A stretch of 38,571 nt of DNA from Rhodovibrio sodomensis (GCF_016583645.1 NZ_NRRL01000039.1:1-38571); one strand, 5' to 3'. Numbered from the stretch's first letter, positions 1-9,538 are shown. Made by a program: numbers and translations. Notes: generated by a model from the letters alone, not told the origin.

Positions 1-12
1 TTCGGCGTTTTT

Positions 13-118
13 CCCTCTCCTCCACCTGGGAGGAGAGGGCTAGGGAGCGGAGGTTGCCCGCGGCATTCGCGCTCGTGGTCCCACCCCCCTCGCCCCTCCT
101 CCCACGTGGAGGAGGGGG
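13..118. repeat. CCCTCTCC-type bipartite palindromic repeat, copy 1
   Basis: Two GC-rich hairpins lie here. The first has an 11-bp stem (13-23 with 29-39, loop about 5 nt). The second has a 10-bp stem (93-102 with 108-117, loop 5 nt). The reverse complement of the second half resembles the first half: a hairpin followed by an AGGG/GGAGG tract. The element is therefore an inverted pair of half-sites. The first half continues as AGGG-G-GGAGGT-GCCCGCGG, which is also found at 9567-9590. It sits just past the stop of the carbonic-anhydrase-like gene and at the left edge of the window. Nothing coding is seen in bases 1-144. Confidence 0.7.
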
Positions 119-144
119 ATTGAGACGGAATGGACGGGGACCCC

Positions 145-699
145 CTACCCGAACTGGCGCAGGTGTTCGGCGGCCAGGCGGGCGTAGTTCTGGGCGCTGT
201 AGGGGATGTAGTCGCGCTCTTCCTGGGTCAGCGCGCGCATCTTCTTGGCCGGGCTGCCGCTCCACAGTTCGCCCGAGGGCACGCGCTTGCGCGGCGTCAG
301 CAGCGCGCCGGCGGCGACCATCGCCCCGCCCTCGACCACGGCCTCGTCCATGATCGTGGTGTTCATGCCGACGAAGCCGCCGCTCTCGATCCGGCAAGCG
401 TGAATCAGCGCCATATGGCCGATCGTGACGTCGTCGCCGATGTGGGTCGGCGTGCCGCCGCCGGTCTCGAGGTAGCTGCCGGTCGGGTCGTGATTGACGT
501 GCACCACCGTGCCATCCTGGACGTTGGTGCGGGCGCCGATCCGGATCCGGTTGACGTCGCCGCGCACCACGCAGCCGTACCAGATCGAACTGCCCGGCCC
601 GATCTCAACGTCGCCGATGATCACGGCGGTCTCGGCGACAAAGACGTCGTCGGCGATCTTCGGCGTGATGCCGTTGAAGCTCAGGATATGACCGGTCAT
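145..699 (-). CDS. Gamma-carbonic-anhydrase family protein (left-handed beta-helix hexapeptide repeat)
   Basis: This 184-residue cytoplasmic protein is built almost entirely of hexapeptide repeats. It contains the family's metal-ligand regions: VVHVNHD near residue 80 and IGHMALIHAC about 20 residues later, supplying the expected histidines. The C-terminal SGSPAKKMR segment is typical of YrdA/PaaY-like trimers. Family members bind zinc or iron. Some are true carbonic anhydrases and some are thioesterase-like or of unknown role, so enzymatic activity is not certain. The ATG at 699 was chosen because the following MTGHILSFNG matches the usual family start; the open frame further upstream lies inside argC. 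It follows argC by 23 bp on the same strand and is probably cotranscribed with it. Confidence 0.9.
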   Translation of the reverse strand: MTGHILSFNGITPKIADDVFVAETAVIIGDVEIGPGSSIWYGCVVRGDVNRIRIGARTNVQDGTVVHVNHDPTGSYLETGGGTPTHIGDDVTIGHMALIHACRIESGGFVGMNTTIMDEAVVEGGAMVAAGALLTPRKRVPSGELWSGSPAKKMRALTQEERDYIPYSAQNYARLAAEHLRQFG

Positions 700-722
700 G
701 GCACGTCTCGCTGTTGGCTGGG

Positions 723-1775
723 TTACGGGAACAGCGGCTGCTGGCCCAGGCCGGCGGTCTCGGGCAGGCCGGTCATCAGGTTCATGTTCTGGATCGCCTG
801 GCCGCTGGAGCCCTTCACCAGGTTGTCGATCGCGCAGATCACGATCGCACGCCCCGGAATCCGGTCGGCGAACACGTTCATCACCGCGTAGTTGGAGCCG
901 CGGACGTTGCGCGTCGCCGGGCTTTCGCCGGGTTCCAGCACGCGCACGAACGGCTCGCGGGCGTAGCGCTCGGCGAGCTGCGCGCGCAGGCTGTCGGCGC
1001 TTTCGCCCCGGGCGAGCCGGACGTAGCAGCTGACCAGCTCGCCGCGGTTCATCGGCATCAGGTGCGGGGTGAACGAGACCTGCACCGGCTGCCCGCCGGC
1101 GGCGCGGCCGATCTCCTGCTCGATCTCCGGCGCGTGGCGGTGGCTGGCGATCCCGTAGGGATGGATGCCCTCGCCGACCTCGGCGAACAGCAGCTGTTGG
1201 GCGACCTTGCGCCCGGCGCCGGTGACGCCCGACTTGGCGTCGATCACGAGATCGCCGGCGTCGATCTGCCCGGCCTGAACGATCGGCACCAGCGCGAGCA
1301 GCGCGGCCGTGGGATAGCAGCCTGGACAGGCGACCAGCCGCGCCCCCTGCACGGCTTCGCGGTTCAGCTCGGTCAAGCCGTAGACGGCCTGCTCCTGCAG
1401 CCGCAGCGCGCGGTGGTCGTGGCCGTACCATTGGGCGTAGACGTCGGGATCGCGAAGCCGGAAGTCGGCGGACAGGTCGACCACCTTCAGGCGGTCCGGC
1501 ATCTGCGCCACGATTTCCTGCGTGGTGCCGTGCGGCAGGCCGCAGAACGCGACGTCCAGGGCCGACCAGTCGGCGTCCTGCCACTTCACCAGGTCCGGCA
1601 GATCGAGCCCGCCCAGATGCGGGTAGACCGCGCGCATCCGCTGGCCGGCCTGCTGGTTGGCGGTCAGCACGCGGATCTCGGCGTTGGGATGCGCCGCCAG
1701 CAGGCGCACCAGGTCCGCGCCGGTGTACCCGCTCGCCCCGAGGACGCCGATCTTCAGTCTGTCCTGCGCGCTCAT
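723..1775 (-). CDS. argC: N-acetyl-gamma-glutamyl-phosphate reductase
   Basis: Catalyses the NADPH-dependent reduction of N-acetylglutamyl phosphate to the semialdehyde, third step of arginine synthesis, in the cytoplasm. The 350 residues match the long (type 1) family. The N-terminal Rossmann motif GVLGASGYTGADL (residues 10-22) binds NADPH. The catalytic cysteine is C153 in ACPGCYPT, and a HRHAPEI segment follows in the C-terminal half. The ATG at 1775 begins MSAQDRLKIGV, just before the Rossmann strand. argC downstream of rplM-rpsI is a common alphaproteobacterial order; here one gene intervenes. It is followed at 23 bp by the carbonic-anhydrase-like gene. Confidence 0.96.
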   Translation of the reverse strand: MSAQDRLKIGVLGASGYTGADLVRLLAAHPNAEIRVLTANQQAGQRMRAVYPHLGGLDLPDLVKWQDADWSALDVAFCGLPHGTTQEIVAQMPDRLKVVDLSADFRLRDPDVYAQWYGHDHRALRLQEQAVYGLTELNREAVQGARLVACPGCYPTAALLALVPIVQAGQIDAGDLVIDAKSGVTGAGRKVAQQLLFAEVGEGIHPYGIASHRHAPEIEQEIGRAAGGQPVQVSFTPHLMPMNRGELVSCYVRLARGESADSLRAQLAERYAREPFVRVLEPGESPATRNVRGSNYAVMNVFADRIPGRAIVICAIDNLVKGSSGQAIQNMNLMTGLPETAGLGQQPLFP

Positions 1776-1910
1776 GCCTGCCCCGTTACCGCTTGCCTGG
1801 GATGCCGCTGCCTCTGATCGCTGGTGCGGCCCAGGTTCTAGCGCACCGCGGCGCCGGCGGCAAAGGGCGGCGGTCTTAATGCGGCGGCCCCGACCGGCTA
1901 AGCCCGCGGC

Positions 1911-2942
1911 TCAAGCGAGGTCGAAGTGCGCCACGACAGGGGCGTGGTCGCTTTCCGGGTACTTGGAATCGTAGGCGTAACCGACGCTTTCGTCGTGCAG
2001 CAGTTCGTTGTGCACCTGGGTGTCGCGGTAGCAGGCGATCATCGGCCGGCTGACCAGGATGTGGTCGATCATCGCGCCGCGCCCATGGTGGTACAGCGTG
2101 AAGCGCTTGCTGTCCGGCACGGTGCGTTCGCAGGCGACCATCACCTGGCCCAGCAGGTCCGGGTTCCCGTGATCCTCCACCTCGCCGCGGATCGCGCGCA
2201 CGGGCACGGACTCGATATCGGCGTTGAGGTCGCCGCAGACCGCGATCCAGGCGTCCTCGCCGTCGGCCTCGGCGGCCTCGAACAACTGGTCGAGCAGGGC
2301 GCGCACCTCGATTGCCTGACCGACCCGCTTGATCGAGGAGATGTAGAAGCCTTCCGCCCAGCCGCGCGCCGTCTTCCAGCGGTACCAGGTCTCCTGCTGG
2401 CCGGGCACGGCCGTGGGCAGCTTGGACTTCAGGTGCAGGTTGATCACGTCCATCTGCCGGCCGCCGCCGGCGACCGCGCTCAGGTCCAGGCGCGCCCGCA
2501 GGACCGGGCGTTCCCAGCTGTAGTCGCGCGTCTCCGGGCGGTTGCCGGCGTCGTCGACGGCCGTGATCGGCCGCCAGCGCGGGGCCGGCGTCAGGTCGTT
2601 CAGGTACTGCTGCTGCGCCACGACCGGGTACCGGCTGAGCGTGACCAGATTGCGCCGGTAAGCGGCCCCGTTGGCCGGGTCGCCGGTCTTCCAGGTCGCC
2701 GCGCGGTGGAAGGCGGCGTAGTCGGTCCCCTCGACCAGCCGGTCGAGCGCTTCCAGGCGCCAGGGCCCACTGTCGCCGTCGCGGTGGCCGTGGATCTCCT
2801 GCAGGCATAGCACGTCGGCGTCGAGCCGCTGCAGCGCCGGGCGGAGCACCGCGATCCGCGCGTCGAGCGTGGGGTCGCGATCGTCGTCCGGCTCGACCGC
2901 CAGGTTTTCCAGGTTGAAGGTGGCAATCCGCAAGGTCGCCAT
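1911..2942 (-). CDS. Endonuclease/exonuclease/phosphatase (EEP) family protein
   Basis: A 343-residue member of the metal-dependent EEP fold (ExoIII/DNase I/phosphodiesterase superfamily). Visible motifs are TFNLENL at residues 8-14 (metal and phosphate site), CLQEIHG (the catalytic glutamate), GDLNAD in the middle, IDHILVS, and the terminal SDHAPVVAHF with the catalytic Asp-His pair. No signal peptide is evident with this start. The ATG at 2942 is preferred because a GGAGGG Shine-Dalgarno precedes it and the EEP core starts immediately; an upstream start at 3047 would add an unconserved tail. The substrate (DNA, RNA or a phosphoester) cannot be told from sequence. It lies between rpsI and argC, which are often adjacent in related genomes. 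Confidence 0.88.
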   Translation of the reverse strand: MATLRIATFNLENLAVEPDDDRDPTLDARIAVLRPALQRLDADVLCLQEIHGHRDGDSGPWRLEALDRLVEGTDYAAFHRAATWKTGDPANGAAYRRNLVTLSRYPVVAQQQYLNDLTPAPRWRPITAVDDAGNRPETRDYSWERPVLRARLDLSAVAGGGRQMDVINLHLKSKLPTAVPGQQETWYRWKTARGWAEGFYISSIKRVGQAIEVRALLDQLFEAAEADGEDAWIAVCGDLNADIESVPVRAIRGEVEDHGNPDLLGQVMVACERTVPDSKRFTLYHHGRGAMIDHILVSRPMIACYRDTQVHNELLHDESVGYAYDSKYPESDHAPVVAHFDLA

Positions 2943-3059
2943 GGCGTCATCCCTCCCGGTTCCGATCGTATGCGCCGCCGCTACGCGCGACGGCGGGATC
3001 AGGATATCGGAAGATCGCGCCACGGCTGCATCAAACCTTGATGACATCCGCGCACACCG

Positions 3060-3096
3060 AAAACGCCCCGCCGCGGAAGTGCGCGGCGGGGCGTTT
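3060..3096 (-). terminator. Terminator of the rplM-rpsI operon
   Basis: A 14-15-bp GC-rich stem (3061-3074 with 3083-3096) has a loop of about 6-8 nt. Read on the minus strand it ends in a short T run (four T). It lies 38 bp beyond the rpsI stop. The short T run makes efficiency uncertain. Confidence 0.75.
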
Positions 3097-3133
3097 CGTC
3101 GTTCGCGCGTGCGCCTGCGGCTCTGGAAAGCCG

Positions 3134-3634
3134 TTAGCGCTTGGAGAACTGGAAGCTGCGGCGCGCCTTCTTGCGGCCGTACTTCTTGCGCTCGACCTTG
3201 CGGTCGTCGCGGGTCAGGTAGCCGCCCTGCTTGAGCACCGGACGCAGCGCCGGCTCGTAGCGTGTGAGGGCCTTGGACAGGCCGTGGCTGACCGCGCCGG
3301 CCTGGCCGGTCAGGCCGCCGCCGGTGACGGTGATGTAGGCGTCGAACTGGTTGTCGCGCCCGGCCGCCGCCATCGGCTGCATCACCATCATGCGCAGCAC
3401 CGGGCGCACGAAGTAGGCGCCCAGGTCCGCGCCGTTGACGGTGATCTTGCCGCTGCCCGGCTTGATCCAGCAGCGGGCGACCGATTCCTTGCGCTTGCCG
3501 GTGGCGTACGACCGGCCCTGCGCGTCGATCTGCGGGTCCGGCAGCGGCGCGTCGCTCTCGCCGGTGGCCGCACCGGTGGCCGCGCCGCTCAGCTCGGAGA
3601 AGTCGCTCAGGGTCTGTTCTTCTTCCTGCGCCAT
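3134..3634 (-). CDS. rpsI: Small ribosomal subunit protein S9 (uS9)
   Basis: Ribosomal protein S9 of the 30S head, whose C-terminal tail reaches the P-site tRNA. The 166 residues comprise an extension of about 40 residues at the N-terminus, frequent in alphaproteobacteria, then the conserved core starting [14 protein letters not shown]. The core continues with [19 protein letters not shown] and ends in the basic tail [18 protein letters not shown]. The final SKR is the universal S9 terminus. It starts 5 bp after rplM ends, so the two form one transcription unit. Confidence 0.98.
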   Translation of the reverse strand: MAQEEEQTLSDFSELSGAATGAATGESDAPLPDPQIDAQGRSYATGKRKESVARCWIKPGSGKITVNGADLGAYFVRPVLRMMVMQPMAAAGRDNQFDAYITVTGGGLTGQAGAVSHGLSKALTRYEPALRPVLKQGGYLTRDDRKVERKKYGRKKARRSFQFSKR

Positions 3635-3639
3635 CGGGT

Positions 3640-4104
3640 TTACGCGCTCCTACGGTTCTTCGGGTTCATCGACCCGATGTCGAGCTGCTGCGGCTGCTGG
3701 GCCTCGTGGGGATGCTCCGGCCCGGCGTAGACGCGCAGGTTCTTCAGTTGCTGGGTGCCCAGCTTGCTCTTCGGCAGCATCCGCTCGACCGCCTTGTAGA
3801 TCACCCGTTCCGGATACTGGCCGGACAGGATCTGGTCGGCCGTCCGGGACTTGATGCCGCCCGGATGGTTGGTGTGCCAATAATAGGTCTTCTGGGTGCG
3901 CTTCTTGCCGGTCATGCGCACCTTGTCGGCGTTGACGACGATGACGTTGTCGCCGCAGTCGACGTGCGGGGTGAAGGTCGGCTTGTTCTTGCCCCGCAGG
4001 ATCATCGCGACGTTGGCGGCGAGCCGCCCGAGCACGACGTCCTGAGCGTCGACCACGTGCCACGTCTTCTCGACGTCGGCCGGCTTGGCGTTGTAGGTCT
4101 TCAT
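3640..4104 (-). CDS. rplM: Large ribosomal subunit protein L13 (uL13)
   Basis: Ribosomal protein L13, an early 50S assembly protein. The 154 residues begin [20 protein letters not shown], the usual alphaproteobacterial start. The family signature is present: [18 protein letters not shown] and a later [13 protein letters not shown] stretch. The ATG at 4104 was chosen over longer in-frame extensions because those add non-conserved sequence through the promoter. It is first gene of the rplM-rpsI unit, with a leader of about 100 nt from the promoter at 4216-4244. Confidence 0.98.
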   Translation of the reverse strand: MKTYNAKPADVEKTWHVVDAQDVVLGRLAANVAMILRGKNKPTFTPHVDCGDNVIVVNADKVRMTGKKRTQKTYYWHTNHPGGIKSRTADQILSGQYPERVIYKAVERMLPKSKLGTQQLKNLRVYAGPEHPHEAQQPQQLDIGSMNPKNRRSA

Positions 4105-4215
4105 GATCGTGAATCGCCCGTGGCCAATGGTGGGTGTTCTGGTGTCGAGGCGCCGCGCGGCCGGGTGGCATGACGGGTCGGTACCCGGCGGCCGGCGCGG
4201 CGTGACTGGGCGCGG

Positions 4216-4244
4216 GTTGTAGGCGCGCACCGACCGTCTGTCAA
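4216..4244 (-). promoter_or_regulatory. Near-consensus sigma-70 promoter of rplM-rpsI
   Basis: On the minus strand a perfect TTGACA -35 box (4244-4239) is separated by exactly 17 bp from a TACAAC -10 box (4221-4216). Transcription would begin near 4209, giving a leader of about 105 nt before the rplM ATG. I see no clear L13 binding structure in the leader. Confidence 0.8.
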
Positions 4245-4321
4245 CACGAAGAAACGCGGGATCGGCCCAAGAACCGTCCAAAACCAGGGCTTTAGAAAAG
4301 CGGTACTCGGTTACCCCAGTT

Positions 4322-4753
4322 TTAGCCGTCCCGGTCCGGGGGGATCGAGTAGGTCGAGGTGACGTGCGCAACCGGGCCGTCGTCCTCCGCCCCCTCGGCG
4401 TACAGGAACACCTCCCCGTAGGCGAGCCGGCGGCCGACCTTGATCATCCGGCAGTCGGCCAGGATCGCGGCCGGCTGCGGCCGGCGCAGGAAGTTGATCG
4501 ACAGGTTGGTGGTGACCGCGAGTTCGACCCGGCCGATCGCGGACAGGACGCCGACGTACATGGCATAGTCCGCCAAGCCCATCATCGCGGGCCCGCTGAT
4601 CGTGCCGCCGGGGCGCAGGTGCTCGTCGCGGTGCGGCAGGCGCACCCGGCAGCTCCCCTCCTGAATCGCCTGCACGCTCATGCCCATGGCGCGCACCCAG
4701 GGCAGCTGCGTGTCGATCAGGTGCTGCAGGTCGGTCTCTGAAATCCGGCTCAT
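4322..4753 (-). CDS. PaaI-family (hotdog-fold) acyl-CoA thioesterase
   Basis: A 143-residue single hotdog domain. [22 protein letters not shown] is the family's active-site helix region, with an Asp in place for thioester hydrolysis. [11 protein letters not shown] is the central strand. These features match the PaaI/COG2050 group, which hydrolyses aromatic or medium-chain acyl-CoAs; the actual substrate is unknown. The ATG at 4753 has a good GGAGGAA ribosome-binding site upstream. It is transcribed divergently from the crotonase-fold gene at 4860, so the two probably share a regulatory interval of 106 bp and act on related acyl-CoAs (inference). Confidence 0.88.
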   Translation of the reverse strand: MSRISETDLQHLIDTQLPWVRAMGMSVQAIQEGSCRVRLPHRDEHLRPGGTISGPAMMGLADYAMYVGVLSAIGRVELAVTTNLSINFLRRPQPAAILADCRMIKVGRRLAYGEVFLYAEGAEDDGPVAHVTSTYSIPPDRDG

Positions 4754-4859
4754 CGCTTGGCGTTCCTCCCCTGAGCGGTCTTATGGCATGCTGCTGGCGG
4801 AGCGGGGAAGCGGGTGGCCCGCACGCCCGCCATCCAGAACACCGGGGAAGGACCGCATC

Positions 4860-5672
<813 letters not shown>

Positions 5673-5694
5673 CCAGCGCGCCCGGCGCTTCGGG

Positions 5695-6075
5695 TCAGTG
5701 CCGGCGGGCGGTCGCGGTGATCTCGACGCGGCAGCCGCCGACCAGCCGCGAGACCTCCACACAGGTGCGCGCGGGGAACTGGCCGTCCGGGAAGAACGCG
5801 GCGTAAGCGCTGTCGAACGCCGGCATTTCGTCCAGGTCGGTCAGGTGCGCGGTTACCCGGACGATCTGGCCGAGCGACAGCTCCAGCCGGGTCAGCAGCC
5901 GCTCCAGCCCGGCCATCACCGCGCGCGTCTCCGCCGCGACGTCGCCGATCGCCGCGGCCGCGTCCGGCAGGTCTGCCGCGACCAGGCCGCTGACGAAGAC
6001 GTAGCGGTCGTCGATCACCGCGTGGCTGAGCGGCGTCTCGCCCGTATCGAGGCCGGTGTCGCGCAGATGCTCCAT
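5695..6075 (-). CDS. RidA family protein (enamine/imine deaminase)
   Basis: 126 residues of the YjgF/YER057c/RidA fold, a cytoplasmic trimer that hydrolyses reactive enamines and imines made by PLP enzymes. The residues that define active RidA are present: Ser29 in FVSG, Arg103 and Cys105 in PARTCVEV, and Glu118 in VEITA. The ATG at 6075 gives the standard length. It converges with the crotonase gene (22 bp between stops) and diverges from trmFO across 94 bp. It could belong to an Rid subfamily other than RidA proper, but the key Arg is intact. Confidence 0.9.
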   Translation of the reverse strand: MEHLRDTGLDTGETPLSHAVIDDRYVFVSGLVAADLPDAAAAIGDVAAETRAVMAGLERLLTRLELSLGQIVRVTAHLTDLDEMPAFDSAYAAFFPDGQFPARTCVEVSRLVGGCRVEITATARRH

Positions 6076-6169
6076 GACGCGCTGCAGTATGCCACGCACG
6101 CACCGGCGCTGGAAGCTTGTGCGCGCCGCAATCTTGTGTGCGCGGGCCTGCACGGCTATCTCTCCGGCC

Positions 6170-7588
6170 ATGACCCTGAGCCCGAAGCAGACCCAAGCCA
6201 CCGTCCACACGCCCGTCCACGTGATCGGCGGCGGGCTCGCCGGCAGCGAGGCCGCCTGGCAGCTCGCCAACCGCGGCGTGCCGGTGATCCTGCACGAGAT
6301 GCGCCCCGAGCGGCAGACCGACGCGCACCAGACCGAGGGACTGGCGGAGCTGGTCTGCTCCAACTCCTTCCGCTCCGACAACCCGGAGACCAACGCGATC
6401 GGCCTGCTGCACGAGGAGATGCGCCGCTGCGGCAGCCTGATCCTGGCGGCCGGCGACCAGGCGCGCCTGCCGGCCGGCGGCGCGCTGGCGGTCGACCGGC
6501 ACGTGTTCTCCGACAGCGTGACCCAGGCGGTGAGCGACCATCCCTTGATCGAGGTCCGCCGCGAGGCGATCGACGCGCTGCCGCCGGAAGACTGGGATAG
6601 CGTGATCGTCGCCACCGGCCCGCTGACCGCGCCCGGCTTGGCGATGGCGGTCCAGGAACTGTCGGGCGCGGACTACCTGGCGTTCTTCGACGCGATCGCG
6701 CCGATCGTCTACAAGGACACGATCGACTTCGACAAGGCGTGGTTCCAGTCGCGCTACGACAAGGACGGCAACGACGGCGCCAAGCACGCGCAGGGTCAGG
6801 GCGACTACATCAACTGCCCGTTCGATCAGGCGGAGTACGAGCGCTTCATCGACGCGCTCCTGGCGGCGGAGACCACCAAGTTCCAGACCTGGGAACAGGA
6901 CACCCCCTATTTCGAGGGCTGCCTGCCGGTCGAGATCATGGCCGCGCGCGGGCGCGAGACGCTGCGCTTCGGGCCGATGAAGCCCGTGGGCCTGACCGAT
7001 CCGCGCACCGGCGAGCGGCCCTACGCCGTCCTGCAGCTGCGCCAGGACAACGCGCTCGGCACGCTTTACAACCTGGTCGGCTTCCAGACCAAGATCCGCT
7101 ACAAGCAGCAGAAGGAGATCTTCCGCCTGATCCCCGGTCTGGAGGAGGCGGAGTTCGCGCGCCTGGGCGGCCTGCACCGCAACACCTTCATCAACTCGCC
7201 GCAGGTGCTGGACGCCCGGCTGTGCCTGAAGGCGGTGCCGCGGCTGCGCTTCGCCGGCCAGATCACCGGCGTGGAGGGCTATATCGAAAGCGCCTCGATC
7301 GGGCTGATGGCCGGGCGCTTCGCCGCGGCGGAGCGGCTGGGCGAGCCGCACAGCCCGCCGCCGGAGACGACCGCGCTGGGCGCGCTCCTCAACCACATCA
7401 CCGGCGGCGGCGATCCCGCGACCTTCCAGCCGATGAACATCAACTTCGGCCTGCTGCCGGAAATCCAGCCGCCCGCGGGCCAGAAGAAGATCAAGCGCAA
7501 GGAAAAGAAGCCGATGCTGTCCCGGCGCGCGCTGGAGGACCTGGACGGCTGGCTGGCAAGCGATCCGGCGCGGGTCGCGGCGGAGTAA
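6170..7588 (+). CDS. trmFO: tRNA (uracil-54-C5)-methyltransferase, folate/FAD-dependent (TrmFO)
   Basis: Makes ribothymidine-54 in the tRNA T-loop using 5,10-methylenetetrahydrofolate and FADH2. The 472 residues start with the FAD-binding dinucleotide motif [13 protein letters not shown] (residues 18-30). HEMRPE and the VCSNSFRSD segment with a conserved catalytic-region cysteine follow, then [11 protein letters not shown] with the second conserved cysteine. The ending ITGGGD and [10 protein letters not shown] segment is typical of TrmFO rather than of its paralogue GidA/MnmG. The start at 6170 is the ATG directly before the FAD motif. In-frame codons back to 6056 overlap the divergent ridA start and are not family-like. 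Confidence 0.95.
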   Translation: MTLSPKQTQATVHTPVHVIGGGLAGSEAAWQLANRGVPVILHEMRPERQTDAHQTEGLAELVCSNSFRSDNPETNAIGLLHEEMRRCGSLILAAGDQARLPAGGALAVDRHVFSDSVTQAVSDHPLIEVRREAIDALPPEDWDSVIVATGPLTAPGLAMAVQELSGADYLAFFDAIAPIVYKDTIDFDKAWFQSRYDKDGNDGAKHAQGQGDYINCPFDQAEYERFIDALLAAETTKFQTWEQDTPYFEGCLPVEIMAARGRETLRFGPMKPVGLTDPRTGERPYAVLQLRQDNALGTLYNLVGFQTKIRYKQQKEIFRLIPGLEEAEFARLGGLHRNTFINSPQVLDARLCLKAVPRLRFAGQITGVEGYIESASIGLMAGRFAAAERLGEPHSPPPETTALGALLNHITGGGDPATFQPMNINFGLLPEIQPPAGQKKIKRKEKKPMLSRRALEDLDGWLASDPARVAAE

Positions 7589-7613
7589 GACCGTTGCGGG
7601 TGCAAGGCGCACC

Positions 7614-7736
7614 CGTCAGGCATGCTTCGAGACGCGATCCTTTGGATCGCTCCTCAGCATGAAGTCGTTGGTTTTAAAACATTATCACCTTCATGCTGAG
7701 CAGGCCCGTCAGGGCCGTGTCGAAGCACGTCTGACG
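7614..7736. repeat. TTCGA/GATGAAG bipartite palindromic repeat, copy 1
   Basis: An inverted pair of half-elements separated by an AT-rich spacer. Outer arms (7614-7630 with 7720-7736) match at 15 of 17 positions and contain TGCTTCGA/TCGAAGCA. Inner arms CTCAGCATGAAG (7653-7664) and CTTCATGCTGAG (7689-7700) match perfectly. Each half carries its own small hairpin: GCGATCC-ttt-GGATCGC on the left (7634-7650) and GGCCC-gtca-GGGCC on the right (7703-7716). It fills the gap between the convergent trmFO and synthase-like genes and could act as a bidirectional terminator or processing site. Confidence 0.8.
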
Positions 7737-7761
7737 GCCATATTGCCCGCGCCCGTACACC

Positions 7762-8604
7762 CTAAAACCGCCCGCGCACACTCGCCCACAAGAGGCGCCA
7801 CGGCCGCCCCGGCGGCGGGGTCTGGACCTTGGGCGCGAAGACGTCGTGGTCGTGCGCGGCGAGCAGGCGCAGGTAGCGGCGCGTCAGCGTCGCCGGCAGT
7901 AGCGCCGGCACGGCCGCGCGCGGCGGCTTGGCGGCCTTCGCCTTGGCCAGGTGGTCGCCGGCCCGCTCCGCCATGTCCCGCACCACCGGGCGAACCTCTT
8001 GGGGCTGGCGCAGTTCGAACAGGTCGTGCGGGTCCAGGCCGTGGGTCCAGGCCAGGTTGCCCGGCAGCATCATCCGCCGCTGGGTGGCGTGGAACGGGAC
8101 CGCGCGCGCCAGTCCGACCAACGCGTGCGCGATCCCGGCGTGCCGTGCGGCGGTTCGGCTGGCGTCGTCGCGCGCGCCCAGCACTTCGCAGGCCAGTTCG
8201 ACCAGCGTGCCGGAAGTGTCGGTGGCGTAGCCCTCCAATTCCTCCAGGGTGGCTGGCGGATCGGTGTCCAGGTCGCGTTCGCGCGCGTCCAGCAGGCGTT
8301 CGAACAGATCGCGGGTCAGCGCGTGCCGGCGCACCGCCGCAGACAGCGGCACGGCGACCTGGTGCTTGCGCGGCTCGCCGCTGTACAGGCCGTCGAGCCC
8401 CTCGCGCCACCACTGGATCCGGATCTGCCCCGCCATCGGCTCGGTCACCACTTCTGCGACCTTGGCGATCTCCAGGTTGAACGCGTAGAGGGCGAACAGG
8501 TCCTCGCGCGCCCCGCTCGGGGCGAACAGACAGGTCAGGAACCGGTCGTGGTCGTTGGCGCGGATCTGCTCGGCGCAGAAGGAGAGCTGGTCGGTATCGG
8601 ACAT
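7762..8604 (-). CDS. Squalene/phytoene synthase family protein, NDUFAF6-like
   Basis: 280 residues with the all-helical squalene/phytoene synthase fold. AFNLEIAKVAEVVTEPMAGQIRIQWWRE (from about residue 41) occupies the place of the first Asp-rich motif, but the DxxxD pair of true synthases is absent. The second motif is reduced to GLARAVPFH. This pattern fits the NDUFAF6 branch, mitochondrial complex I assembly factors with alphaproteobacterial relatives, rather than carotenoid or hopanoid enzymes. The role is therefore inferred as non-catalytic assembly or unknown. The ATG at 8604 gives a usual length. It converges with trmFO and diverges from sodB. Confidence 0.85.
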   Translation of the reverse strand: MSDTDQLSFCAEQIRANDHDRFLTCLFAPSGAREDLFALYAFNLEIAKVAEVVTEPMAGQIRIQWWREGLDGLYSGEPRKHQVAVPLSAAVRRHALTRDLFERLLDARERDLDTDPPATLEELEGYATDTSGTLVELACEVLGARDDASRTAARHAGIAHALVGLARAVPFHATQRRMMLPGNLAWTHGLDPHDLFELRQPQEVRPVVRDMAERAGDHLAKAKAAKPPRAAVPALLPATLTRRYLRLLAAHDHDVFAPKVQTPPPGRPWRLLWASVRGRF

Positions 8605-8689
8605 GACGGACCGCCAGATAGCCGACGCAGCGGCCCGCGCCAAGGCCGGCCGGCACCGGGGCGGCTGCCTAGATTCCGGTTCCGGCCGG

Positions 8690-8750
8690 TTAACAAGCGT
8701 GCTGTCCTGCCTAAATAGGGAATAGCGGCGGCCGCCAACGTCTCTATTCC
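8690..8750 (+). promoter_or_regulatory. Putative sodB promoter with adjacent inverted repeat
   Basis: TTAACA (8690-8695) and TAAATA (8712-8717) are separated by 16 bp, a plausible -35/-10 pair in an otherwise GC-rich interval. Just downstream, GGAATAG (8719-8725) and CTATTCC (8744-8750) form a perfect 7-bp inverted repeat around the predicted start site, a possible operator or leader hairpin. No regulator can be named from sequence. Confidence 0.45.
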
Positions 8751-8805
8751 GGCGTCCGTCTTCCACGCGCCAAACGACATAAGCTTGAGGAGGGAGACAC
8801 GCGCG

Positions 8806-9402
8806 ATGGCTTTCCAGCTACCCGACCTGCCCTACGCCAAGGACGCGCTCGAGCCGTATATGTCCGCCGAGACGCTCGAGTTCCACCACGACAAGCACCA
8901 CAACGCCTACGTCACCACGCTGAACAGCCTGATCGAGGGCACCGACCTCGAGACCGAGAGCCTGGAGAACATCGTCAAGAAGACCTACAAGGACGAGTCC
9001 CGAGGCAAGATCTTCAACCAGGCCTCGCAGCACTGGAACCACGACCTGTTCTGGCCGTCGATGAAGCCGGGCGGCGGCACCAAGCTGCCGAGCGAGCTGG
9101 ACAAGGCGATCAACGACGCCTTCGGCGGCTGGGATCAGTTCCGCGAGACGTTCGTGAACACCAGCGTCGGCCAGTTCGGCTCCGGCTGGGGCTGGCTGGT
9201 CCAGGACGGCAGCGGCCAGTTGAAGATCTACGGCACGCCCAACGGCGTGAACCCGCTGTGCTTCGGCGACCACGCCCTGCTCGGCTGCGACGTCTGGGAG
9301 CACAGCTACTACCTGGACTACCGCAACCGCCGGCCGGACTACGTGAAGGCCTTCCTCGACAACCTGGTCGACTGGGAGACCGTCGCCAGCCGCATGAAAT
9401 AA
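8806..9402 (+). CDS. sodB: Superoxide dismutase, iron type
   Basis: Dismutates superoxide to oxygen and peroxide. The 198 residues contain all four metal ligands: His27, His79 (in QHWNHDLFW), Asp162 and His166 (in CDVWEHSYYLDY). The outer-sphere glutamine sits at Gln75, four residues before His79, as in Fe-SODs, and there is no glutamine in the GDHALLG stretch where Mn-SODs carry theirs. Iron use is therefore the better call, though cambialism is possible. No signal peptide is visible, so it is cytoplasmic. The ATG at 8806 lies 10 bp after GAGGAGGG, a strong ribosome-binding site. A perfect terminator follows, so the gene is monocistronic. Confidence 0.96.
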   Translation: MAFQLPDLPYAKDALEPYMSAETLEFHHDKHHNAYVTTLNSLIEGTDLETESLENIVKKTYKDESRGKIFNQASQHWNHDLFWPSMKPGGGTKLPSELDKAINDAFGGWDQFRETFVNTSVGQFGSGWGWLVQDGSGQLKIYGTPNGVNPLCFGDHALLGCDVWEHSYYLDYRNRRPDYVKAFLDNLVDWETVASRMK

Positions 9403-9433
9403 ACGGCCGCGCCGACGCGGTTCCAGCGCGTGC

Positions 9434-9469
9434 AAGGGCCGTCCTGTCAGGCAGGGCGGCCCTTTTATT
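9434..9469 (+). terminator. Rho-independent terminator of sodB
   Basis: A 13-bp stem (9434-9446 with 9452-9464) closed by the loop TCAGG is followed by TTTTATTTTA. It is the clearest intrinsic terminator in the window and lies 32 bp after the sodB stop. Confidence 0.92.
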
Positions 9470-9538
9470 TTACGATTCAATTGCTTGCGCGTATCAGCTG
9501 ATCCTATTCAGCCGGCCCCGCACAGCAAGGCAACGGGT

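Noticed and set aside
2943..3047. N-terminal extension of the EEP gene
   Set aside because: The internal ATG at 2942 has a good Shine-Dalgarno and starts at the conserved core.
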